Positions 22,078 through 31,960 of a stretch of 64,000 nt of DNA are shown here, piece after piece. Each line of letters begins with the position of its first letter. The stretch's first letter is position 1. A program made the position numbers and the translations under genes. Below the pieces are notes generated by a model that was not told where the DNA came from, did no database searches, and saw only the letters and a program-made list of their open reading frames with translations. This DNA comes from Dastarcus helophoroides (Eukaryota; Arthropoda; Insecta; Coleoptera; Bothrideridae), in contig CM053329.1 in NCBI GenBank assembly GCA_028583605.1, positions 2,480,001 through 2,544,000 on the forward strand. The letters are read 5' to 3'.

Positions 22078-22304
22078 TTAAAGGTAATAAGTTAATATTT
22101 TTATTTAGCATTAAAGATTTTATTAAATATTTAAACAGAAATGTCTGGGATTATACATTCACATGTACAAATAACTATGAAAATTTTTAAAAAGAACACG
22201 ACAATTTCCTTTACAATTTTTCATATTTCGAAGTTTTTTGTGATATACCTAAATATTTAGAATTTTTCCAGTATTTACACTTATTTAACAAAATTTTAAA
22301 AATA

Positions 22305-23565
22305 CGACAGTCGTTTGACTCAATCCGGGACTTTTTTCTTTCCAGGTTTAAATGGATATCTAGACTTCAAGTTTTGTATATAGAAACTGGCACACCTGTG
22401 TCCTGTTACTAGTCGACGGCGTTTATTTTTCGCGCCTTTGGATAGACTTATTCAAGAAGATGGACAAGATGGTGAACGTGGAACAGCATGTTGTGATGAA
22501 GTTTTTAGTTAACAAGGGCATAAAACTTGCTGACATTTACAGAAGACTTCAGGCTCAGTACGGTGATGAGATACTCAGTCGCAGTAGGACATTTGAGTGG
22601 TGTAAGCGTTTCACAGATGGCCATATCTTTACTACTAATGATTCCAATCGTGGTGGATTGCAGCCCACGCTATTTATTCCTGAGAACATTCAGAACGTGG
22701 AGCAGCTGATCCTAGACAATCGTCGGATAATCTGCTGTAAAATTAGAAGGGTGTGTAATCTGTCGTTAGGAACAGTGAACACAATAATGATCATTTGTTT
22801 TTTCCGAAAGGTGAGTGCACGCTAGGTTCCAAAGCAGTTGTCTGCTTTTGACGGATATAGAAGAGTTGAAGTCTGTAGAGAACTGAAGGAACGCTTTGAA
22901 AGGGAAGACCAGGTTTTTTTAAATCGCCTCATGATATGTGACGAAACACGGGTTCCCCATTTCACCCCAGAATCCAAAAGAGCATCGATGCAATCGAAGT
23001 ATACGGATTCGCCACCTCCCAAAAAATGTCAAATAAATGCGTCTGCAGTTAAAAAGATATCACGATTTGGGATAAACAAAGAGCTATTCACGTTGATTTT
23101 TTTTCTTCATGGCGTCACTATCAATAATGAGTACTAACTTCTGCTGTGATCTGTACAAGAGTTTTCGGAAAAAACGTCTGGATTTGATCGCAAAGATTAT
23201 GGTCTTTTTGGGAGACAATGCATGACCGTATACCACTCAACGCATATTCCAATTTGGTTGGCAGATATTATCCCCCCCCCCCTCTAGGCCTGACTTAGTA
23301 CCAAGTGATTTACATCTGTTTGGGCCCCTGAAAGAATTCTTTGGAGAAAAACACGATGATGAAATGAAGATTCATGTCCTACAATGGTACCGTCGTAATA
23401 ATAAATCTTTCTATGCCGAAGCATTCCAGGCGTTAGTTAAACGCTGGGATAACTGTATAACTGCACCTCGAGGTTACGTGGAAAAATAAATGCAATTTCC
23501 ACACACAAATTTTTTTCTTCTATTTGTGTTTAAGAAAATTCTCAGATTGAGTTGAACGACCCTCG
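22305..23565 (+). mobile_element. Mariner element, full length but decayed
   Basis: A 1261-bp element with about 28-bp inverted ends (CGACAGTCGTTTGACTC on the left, complement of CGAGGGTCGTTCAACTC on the right) and TA on both sides (22303-22304, 23566-23567). Length, TIR type and a single transposase region are those of a typical mariner. Confidence 0.85.
22460..23489 (+). pseudogene. Mariner transposase (DD34D type), inactivated
   Basis: Starts at ATG 22460. The N-terminal helix-turn-helix region is readable: EQHVVMKFLVNKGIKLADIY, then RTFEWCKRF, the WVPKQL-type linker around 22820 with a stop in it, and CRELKERFERE. The first catalytic Asp lies in ICDETRVPHFTPESK. The second-Asp block (decayed GDNA.PYT) and third-Asp block (RPDLVPSDLHLFGPLKE) are in other frames after several stops and indels. 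The end GYVEK and stop at 23487-23489 are preserved. Expected length is about 345 residues, matching the nucleotide span. The enzyme would cut and paste the element at TA sites. Confidence 0.85.
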
Positions 23566-23567
23566 TA

Positions 23568-23917
23568 TTGGAATATCTAAATGTTTTATGGTTATTCTCA
23601 AAATTTTGTGCAGGTTTGCAAAAAATTTCATACTACCTAATAATAGTAGGAAATGTTTCGTAATCCAAAAATTGTAACACACGATACCGAACGTTACTTG
23701 CACCTGTTTGGTGGCTCTACAAATGACGTCACCATCTGTTCGAACATGGCGGCTCGTGTTTCCGCGTCAATTTAAATATAGGTGAATTTTATTTTACATG
23801 TTTACTCGTATAGGGTCAAGTGGGGTAAATGCAAAACCGGGGTAAATGAAAACAGCCTATTTATTTTGAAAACATCCGATTCTAGAAACCTTGATGAAAA
23901 TTATAGACTGTAATATC
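23568..23917. other. Spacer between two mariners
   Basis: 350 bases without a recognised gene. The stretch 23700-23770 is slightly GC-richer. Confidence 0.4.
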
Positions 23918-23919
23918 TA

Positions 23920-24977
23920 CGAGGGTAAATCAAATAAAAAACGGAATTTGCCATCATCAAAAAAGAATGGAGGCGTGCTTGCAGCCAATTACACGCAAAT
24001 GTCTCAACAGCAGCATTATCATAGAATTGCTCACCTCCTAGAGCTTCTTTCAGTGGCCCAAACATATGATAATCGCATGGTGATAAGTCGGGAGGGTGTT
24101 CTAATGTTGTCTAATGCATTTCCTCTAACTTTTGATGTGTTAGCTTGTTTGAGTGAGGGTGGGCAATGTCGTGAAGCAAAATCACATTTCTGCACAAAAA
24201 TTCGCGCCTCTTCCGACAATATGCACGTTTTATTTCATCCAATTCATGCAGAAAATCGACATTCACAACTCCTTTAAAATCCCAAAACACTGTTGCAAGA
24301 ACCTTTTCAGCTAAGAGGCGAGTTTTTGCCTTGACCACCTTCCTCCACTCCATGCTTGCTTCTTTAGATCCAGGGGTGTAATGTTGAACCCAAGTCTCAT
24401 CACACGTAACGATACATTGCAAAAAACCATCACTTTTACGTTGGAAATGGCCAAAATGGCGCTGACAAATCTCCAAACGACACTGTTTTTTCTGTTCTTT
24501 AGTCAAAAGACAAGGTACCCACATGGCAGAAATTTGCGAAACCCCAGCTCATCTGTAATGATTGATTGAGCACTTCCAAAGCTTATTCCTACCTGAGCTG
24601 CAATTTCACCAACCGGTAAACGGCGATCACCTTCCAAAAGGGGCTGAACAGCGTTAACCTTATCCGCTCTTTCAAAAATTTTTGTGCCATTCATACACTT
24701 GAGTTTTCTTCAAACAAGTATCTCCAAACTGTGCTTCTAGTCTGTGCTTCGGTGGGCTTACCCCTTCAATGGCAAGACATTTAATAATAATGCGTTTTGC
24801 AACGTGCGGATAAACCTCTTGCTCACTTATCGTATTTTCAACTGATGAACGGCGAGAACGGAATTCGCTTCAGTGCAGTAAGTCACGTGATATTCCCACC
24901 TAACATGTTTGGAGTGTGCTCATGCCCCCCTCATGGCGACATGATAGAAATACCGATTCATATTTGATTTACCCTCG
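23920..24977 (-). mobile_element. Mariner element on the minus strand, internally decayed
   Basis: Inverted ends CGAGGGTAAATCAAATA (left at 23920, complement ending at 24977) with TA on both sides (23918-23919 and 24978-24979). The element is 1058 bp, shorter than a full mariner, consistent with deletions. Its TIR and protein differ from the neighbour at 22305-23565, so it is a different mariner family rather than a duplication of it. Confidence 0.85.
23950..24694 (-). pseudogene. Mariner transposase, inactivated
   Basis: The minus strand reads an N-terminal DNA-binding part (FERADKVNAVQPLLEGDR, VGEIAAQVGISFGSAQSII), then the first catalytic motif CDETWVQHYTPGSKEASMEW. The middle VFWDFKGVVNVDFL precedes the second motif LLHDIAHPHS and the third motif in another frame, DLSPCDYHMFGPLKEALGG. 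The YSP before the last motif appears deleted. Stops and frameshifts break it, and the end with SFFDDGKF is cut short at about 23950. Spacing of the last two aspartates would be 34 if the missing three residues are counted. Confidence 0.8.
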
Positions 24978-24979
24978 TA

Positions 24980-27900
24980 GTTTAGTTATTAAAACTTTTA
25001 GCGCACAAACTAGCAGAATAAAAGTTTGATATTTTATGTGAAAAGATGCAAAAATTTGTAGAAATCATTTTAGAGGTGCTTCAGAATTATTTTAATACAA
25101 ATACAATATATAATTGTACGTAAATTATTGGTAAATACTTTTAATTTAGATAACATAAGTTGACAAATTGCATGATCATTTGAAGTTATAAATGCTCAAA
25201 GATGATGTGAGTTAGCATTTATAATTGCCCAAGGAAAATTCACTGAATAAGAAAAATTGTAAATATCAATTTAAGCACAGGTAATAAAATTTTTTTCAAG
25301 TCAAGTCACAGTTTTCTGAACTATTAAACGATGTTTGGATGTTGGGAATCACTCCTCCAAATGTCATCTGAGGTTTTGAATGTACTGGAATTTATCTTGT
25401 AGATGCCACAAAATTTCCAAATCATCAATTAGACTCTATTCTTCTACCAAAATATAGAAAACAAAAAATGATATCTGACTCCACTATCGAACCAGAAAAT
25501 AATTAAAGTACATTACATAAATCAAGTTCATTTGAAACAATAAAGGTAATTGTCCCATTGAATACTATTATAAATTATAGCATCTCCAAAATGGCTGTTC
25601 GTAATTATCCCAATATTTTCTACTGTCATTAAAAGCAAAGGGGTAGTTGTAAACTGAATAATGTGCAAAAATTTCTCAAAATTTGCATATTTAACAATAT
25701 ACATTGATATAAATCTTAATTACTAATTGTATCCATCATATAGATACCCAAATTTAGTTTTCATTAATAATACATAAAGCTTTAAATTTCGAACTTCCAA
25801 AATCGTTTACAATTACCCCAATTCACAATAAAGCGACTTTATTTAAGGAAAATAAAAATTTATGGGGACTAGTACACCGGTGTTACGATTTTAAGACAAC
25901 TTAATAATAAGAGCCAAATACCCTATTGTGTTTGGATATTTTTATACCGAAACAAGAAATCGGTAACGGATGTTACAAATAACCTAACCCATATAAACTC
26001 CGAACATTTTTTTCCACAATAATATGGGTTGAAATTACTAACTTACAAAACACATTTTCAATTATTTTCATACTAATTTCCACACCATCGTAGGAGTTTT
26101 TTTTCCAGAAATTTATTCTTAGTGCTTGCTTACATTATAAGAAACATCTGTGTAAAAGTTAAAAGCTCTAAACCCAGCCACTTGGGTCATGCATCCCTCA
26201 ATTAGTCATTTTCTATTTTATAATGATTTATTAAACTGAACTATCAAATTGATTGTTCTAGGTAGTACATGCTATGTTCAAATTTAAAAGCGGTGGTTAT
26301 TGAGATATATAAGCTAAATATAGTTACAATTTAGTATATACGTAATACGTAATAAGTAATAAACCTAAAACGTATGTATAAGACCTGGCGCATGCACCAT
26401 TATGTCGAGTGAAGTTGTAATATCACTTGTTGAAAAATTTATCCAATAGTTTTCCTAAAATTCTATAGATATGAAATGAAAATTTGTAAAAGGATTTGCT
26501 GATAAACCTGGGTATGATAATTGTACATAAATATTGCATATTCAGAGCGAAGCATTAAACAAAAATGAAAACCTTGCTCTGAAAAAGCAATTTCACCTTT
26601 AAAAATGAGCAGTGCAGTTGAACGCGCAACTCTTAATTTAAGTAAATTAAACAAAGTTGCACCTGACATGAAAAATTTTTCAAATGAACAAATGGAAACG
26701 TGTAACGATTTATATCAGCTGGAATTAAAAATCGCAAACTGACATGCAACAATCCATTATCAATGGAAATGCCGCTAATTTTGTAACAAGTGTAACTGCG
26801 GTGCATTCGTTGCAAAACGTAATTTTACGATGGAAATATGAACATGACGAATTAATCCGAGTGAAATATATTACGTATTTATAATGCTTTATTTAACGCC
26901 CTCTGGCGTGTCGCTTTAGAGATTTTACGTAAGCCATCGCGCCGTGATAATTGTTTATTCACACGAGATCCTAAAATGTCACAGCTTAATTTCATACTGT
27001 TTTTTGCGTTACTTATCGAAACGTTTTATTTGGATTTTCATCATTTTTATTTTCATTCTGTTGTGTGTTACCGTTTTAAAATTATATGTTTTTGATATAT
27101 GATTGGGATATTTGTGATTATGTTTAAAACGAAACAGCATAATATATCTGGAAATTAATTTTATAGCCAGCCAAATGTATGCAAATAAAATTAAACCGCT
27201 AATTAATTAATCGCTAACACAGCATCTGTCAAACTATTTGATAGGATTTTTATAATTCATTATCCATCGAGATCATCTTTTCACTTTCTTAAAGGCAGAA
27301 TTTTACGAATCAGTTGAGCAAAGTTTTGAAATATAAAACCCAGTTTTCAGTCTATTTTCATACTTACTTTTTCGCCCTCCCCTTCCTCGAGAATAAACTG
27401 CAAAAAGTCCCTAAACGCAAGAAACAAGGAAAAATGGGTTAGTTTTTCCTTTTACATATGAAGATTACGTTGTGCATCATTTATTCTAAAAGTAACAAGA
27501 AACAGTTGTGTAATGTTTCGGAATGTTGCCTAACTAACCAGACAACAGGAAACAATTCTTGAAAAGGGTTTTACGCTTGTTAGGGCACTTGTTATTGTCT
27601 TTCTAGCACCCGAGAAAACAAAATAAACAATATCCGTTTGTTTGTTAATGTTGTTGTACTAAGGTTTTTTTAATTCGTTTTTCTTCGTGGCGTAGATTTG
27701 AAGATTTCTCGATTTATTTTGTGTTTGGATTTAATAATTGAAGTTTTTATTTCGATATTTTGGTTACAAAATAAATGCACAAAATTTGTATTTTGTTATC
27801 TTTCGTAACAGAATTCTTAAAATTTTTTTTAATCCGATAGAAAATATTTCAACTGTAGTCGATTTATTTTAAAATTATTCTTACAATGTAGCTGTGAAAA

Positions 27901-28329
27901 TTCGATATTATTAAGGATTCCCTTCATTACTATGTATTTTCCAAGAACTTTTTTCTTCTTTCCACTGTTAGACATATACATTCTTTATGTTATTATTAGC
28001 GGTTTGGATTGACGGTATATTCCGTAACCTCTCTTTTTATGATTAAGTAGCTGTGTTTTGAATCGGCGTTAAATTTTTTAGCATTGACCTGCGAACAATA
28101 ATTCTCTTAACACTTTTGTCAGAAACTGTGCTTAAATCTATTTTCTTTACATAAATAGGGTTTTCAGAGATTTCCTATCTTGCGAAGAGACATTCTATTC
28201 CTCCTGAAAGGCAAACTTTCTTCATTAGCGTTCTAGAGTAAATTAAAATCTGATTCGACAAATGACCAATTAAATGTTTTGTAATTAAACTGTTAAACGT
28301 GCTCAAAACTGAAAATATGTACAACCGCA
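24980..28329. other. AT-rich DNA, no recognised gene
   Basis: No domain-bearing frame or element boundary was found. A locally GC-richer island near 26895-26985 is the only compositional anomaly. Confidence 0.4.
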
Positions 28330-28372
28330 ACCATAGACTAGTTTCGGCTTTCCTTGGCCTCATCAGTATGGT
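28330..28372 (-). ncRNA. Hammerhead ribozyme-like motif, third family
   Basis: On the minus strand, stem I ACCATA (28367-28372) pairs perfectly with TATGGT (28330-28335). The core is the canonical CUGAUGA, stem II is GGC/GCC with a short A-rich loop, then GAAA, CUA and GUC, with cleavage expected after the C. Stem III is only AC/GU with loop UA, the very short form reported for Penelope-like element hammerheads. All core positions match the consensus. No PLE protein was recognised beside it, so the host element is inferred. Confidence 0.7.
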
Positions 28373-29263
28373 AAGGTGGCTGTACACACTTCCAACTTAA
28401 AGCCACTAGTCAGTCGTATAAGTATCCAAGGGAGTAAACCCCCATTGGGGGTTTTTATGTAATTTATTATATATTTTAGCAAGGTTTACTGCCGCACTTG
28501 TCTATATAGTTTTTAATTTTTGTGGTAGTTTTTGCTATATCAAGGAAATTTTTTCCGTTGATTTCTATTACTTGGACAAAATGTACAATTTGGTTATATT
28601 GTTGTATGGTTAGAAGGAAAAATGTACCTGATTTATGTATATATTTATGCCATTATCGTATCGTTCATTATCTCTGGGGTGATTTGGACTTATGGAATGA
28701 AAATTCACTTTCAAATTTTTGTTTTGACATGGATGGTGTGCCTGTGTGGCCTCCTCAGTGTTCTGCAGAAGACACATTTCAAAGAAGGAATTCAACTGTC
28801 GTTTCCAAGAATAAACGCTCGTTATGAAATTTCAATTTTACTAGAAATACTGCAGTTCAAAAGATATTATGAAGTTAAAATTAATTTTTATTCCCGTTTT
28901 CATTGAAAGTGTTTAAAATTATGTATAGTTTTAAATTATTGCCTATTCCACCCTGATAGGTTAATAAAACTAACTCTACCGTGAAGGAACCGTTTATTAC
29001 TCTAATTTGAAAATGCACCCACCGACTTGTCACACAATCCCTAGCTGTACGCCTCAATCACTAACTTCTTTGTTATTAACCAAATAACTAGTTCAAGATT
29101 TAGGTATTTTTCTCTCTACTATTATACTGATTCTAGGCTTTATAGCATGTAAGCAGTAAAATTGTCCACGCCTTGTCTTTGGAATTTTAATATAGACAAT
29201 AATTTGCTTTACACATGTTATGAGAAAGGGAAACCCTTCTGATCGCTGACGATGATGTGATAC
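28373..29263. other. AT-rich DNA with a possible decayed ribozyme copy
   Basis: Overlapping short ORFs at 28522-28906 are hydrophobic because of T-richness and show no domain. On the minus strand near 28725-28765 the string CTGAGGAGGCCACACAGGC resembles the ribozyme at 28330-28372 but lacks GAAA, so it could be a ruined second arm of the same element. Confidence 0.3.
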
Positions 29264-29546
29264 TTGGCGTCGCACTTATGCCAAGTAATTGCTCATTGGT
29301 GGCCGATGCACCATAAAGATAACGTTATCGCACATTGCTTTGAATTACTGGCACCGGCTTTCGTCCCTCACGCGCACGCCAATGCGCTTGAATTATACGA
29401 ATTTTGCCATCGCTATCTGTTCCATCTACAGGCTATATTACCAAATAACGACTTTTTTACGAGACCGCCAGCGCCATATGAAAACTCCTGCGATGCAACC
29501 AATTAAAACTTTGAAAATTACACGGAATCTGAGATATCGACCATAA
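29264..29546 (+). other. GC-richer segment with two overlapping ORFs, unidentified
   Basis: Two plus-strand frames (29264-29506 and 29289-29546) are both open over a segment clearly less AT-rich than its surroundings. I recognise no domain in either. The segment could be a decayed exon or an old transposon fragment. Confidence 0.25.
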
Positions 29547-29859
29547 ATACAGAATAATTTTGTAAACTCAGGACGCAACATTTAATGGCAGTGGACAAGC
29601 TGTCGCATATGGACATATTCTGGAATTCGGAAAAGCGAACCTGATAGAAGAACAAAATAAGAGAAATTCAATCGATAGATCGAGCTGCTCACAAAAATTG
29701 TTCAAGTCAGCGAAGTGTGGTAGATTCGTATTGACGGACCCCCACATTCACAAGATAGAAACAAAGGCACTCAGATCAATTACTGTGTAAAATCACTGGC
29801 TGCGAAGATAAAGGACCTGAGATAATTTTCGGATTGTTCTTTTCATGTTGAAAATAATG

Positions 29860-30000
29860 AGGTGGAATCTATAGCAACAGTGTGTCCGCTTCAGATTGAT
29901 AGTAATGGTGATGGCCATTGAAGTTATTTAATATTCTTTGGTAACGACATACAAATTTCTGAAAATGTTATTCGTAACCTAGGATAAGTGTTACGTGATG
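29860..30000 (+). pseudogene. Possible OTU-protease-like relic
   Basis: One frame reads VCPLQIDSNGDGH, then SYLIFFGND and a following segment, separated by stops. The order resembles the catalytic-Cys block of OTU domains (typically DGDGNCLFR...) with the Cys lost. The match is short and from memory, so it is only a suggestion. Confidence 0.2.
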
Positions 30001-30037
30001 CAGATTTGATTAGAAATAAAAATACCTGTACATTTAA

Positions 30038-30276
30038 CCCTTTCGCGCCGAAGACCGTATATTCCCTTGTTAAAAAAATGTGACAAATAGTCGAAGACTG
30101 TATTTATCCGAATTATATTTTTAATTTAGTACAATATTCTTGTAGAGACGCCGATTATCGTACTTTTCCGGTAAATGTATGCTATAACGACGAAGACTAT
30201 ACGATTCCCTAAACCTCGAAAACTGTCCGTCTTATGGGCCTACTTAAAAATAGGAAAATAGCACGTCGCGAAAGGG
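30038..30276. mobile_element. 239-bp piggyBac-like MITE
   Basis: Flanked by TTAA on both sides (30034-30037 and 30277-30280), the hallmark piggyBac target duplication. The ends CCCTTTCGCGCCG and CCCTTTCGCGACG are inverted repeats of about 12 bases. Internally the motif CGAAGAC followed by GTAT or TATA recurs three times (near 30048, 30093, 30191). No coding capacity. Confidence 0.8.
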
Positions 30277-30280
30277 TTAA

Positions 30281-30580
30281 ACAGTTTATTTAGTCAAAGA
30301 AACAGATAGTAATACATTGAATAATAATTACTGAAAGAATGCTACTGCGATGGTCAGTCTTGTTTTACACATGTCAATCATTCAGAATTTTTAGAGTTCT
30401 CCCGAAATGTTTGCATAAGAGTCATTATGCCACCGGTCGCGTGTGTCTACTACTAACAACTTCCATGACTGTTTACTAAAGGGACTCATATGCCCCGTGA
30501 TTATTAATTTAAAATGTAACACCATCAGTTCGTTACACTGCCACCTTCTTAAGAACGGAATCTCACAATTAGCCTCAATC
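30281..30580. other. Spacer
   Basis: No feature recognised. Confidence 0.4.
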
Positions 30581-30582
30581 AG

Positions 30583-31620
30583 TTAGACCTTCACTTCATC
30601 TGCACAACCGATTGGTTCTGGGACTGCGTTGAATTCTGAATACCAAGTCGTTGATCCTTTTCGAATTTTTGTATGGCCTTTCCCAAAATACGGTGAAATT
30701 TGATGTAACTTATTTCTTTGGCTGAGAATTGCAGAGCCACACAAATTTATCTTCATCGAAATCACCAAGGTTGACCCTTATTAGAAAACGATGTTGGAAA
30801 TATCACGTCAACCGCAATTCTCTCAGATGGATCTTACAAGGCGCTTTTTCGTAGACCTATTTTGGAACTGATACAGGAAGACAGGATGTCCTTTTTGACT
30901 CCACTGTACCACTTTTGCCTGCACGTTCCTTTCATTTGTGTTCGCTTTCACCACCAACCTTTCCAAGATCTTTTTCACCTGTTTGAGGGAAATAAATTTG
31001 AAGGTTGGTTGCTCGATATTAGCCATCAGTGTTCCTTCTTACTGGCTGATTTTAGTTTTCCTGCTTCCAATACTTTCTGACTACTTTGGGATTGACTTGA
31101 AGTCTTTGTTTAAGTGTAGTATGTGATATTTTGTGTCTAGGATTTTCTTGATTACTAAAAAAATGTCCTTCGCCTGACAGCTGTGCCCAAACTACATGAG
31201 ATTTAAAGCCTTCTTTCTCTTGTGCCCGGAGTTCATGTCCCCGTTTGTTCCCCCTAGATTCGGGCTCGAAGGATTTCAGAAATTCCCTAGTACCCCCGTA
31301 TCATTTACAGTCTCACTTTCACTCAGAGTCTCTTTGATATCAGCTTTTATTATCCTGGGTGATGCCCTGGATTCTACAAAATCGTAAGCAGCTTCTACTA
31401 CAATGCTATAGTCAATGCATCTCTCTATGTTCAGTAATTCTAGAGCTTCTCCGTATAGAGACATCACCTGAGACGTCATTTTTTTCCCATCTCCCTACTA
31501 ATTAACCATGAAATCGTGGGTAAGTCTGGCTTCTAAGCCGTCCAACAATGAACGCCTTCACCACCTTTTTCATATTATTAACCTTTTCGTAAGTGGCAGC
31601 ACGATCCATATCAAGAAGTT
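30583..31620 (-). pseudogene. Unidentified minus-strand coding relic, possibly retrotransposon gag
   Basis: Several minus-strand frames are coding-like and less AT-rich than the surroundings. One, near 31510-31620, contains MDRAATYEKVNNMKKVVKAF. The others run 31276-31479 (rich in Glu/Ile, with SRASPRI), 30823-31026 (basic) and 30583-30768. Stops and frameshifts separate them. The next 350 bases upstream on the minus strand (to about 31960) are Lys/Glu-codon-rich, which can precede gag-type proteins. I do not recognise a diagnostic motif such as a CCHC knuckle, so the gag idea is weak. Confidence 0.35.
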
Positions 31621-31960
31621 TACTGGTTGAGCTCTTCCTTGATTTAATTTTTCCCTTCTGCAAATTCTTCTTGTTTTTGTTCTATTTCTTCTTTAACTTT
31701 TTCGCTAGTTAAATCTACAATTATTGTTTCTATGCATTCCTTCTTTCTTTTTTTATCTTTACCTTGTCTTCTCTTTTCTTCTTTTTCCTGTTTTTACTGT
31801 AATTTTCTTGTAGTTTTTGTCTTTGTTCTTCTGCTTTTGTTTCTCTTTTTGTCTACGTTCTTCTTACTCCTTTTCTTGTCCCCTTCATGGTTTTTCTTCT
31901 CCCTATTTTTCTTGTCGTTACAGCTCCATGGTCATTAAATCCAAAACGAGAACCGATGAA
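31621..31960. repeat. Pyrimidine-rich tract
   Basis: The plus strand is a long run of T/C-rich words (CTTCTT, TTTTTC). It gives low-complexity Phe/Leu ORFs on the plus strand and Lys/Glu-rich frames on the minus strand. It may be the start of the coding relic downstream on the minus strand. Confidence 0.5.

Noticed and set aside
28522..28906. Overlapping hydrophobic ORFs after the third ribozyme
   Set aside because: T-rich composition explains the hydrophobicity, and no PLE or other protein motif was seen in them.
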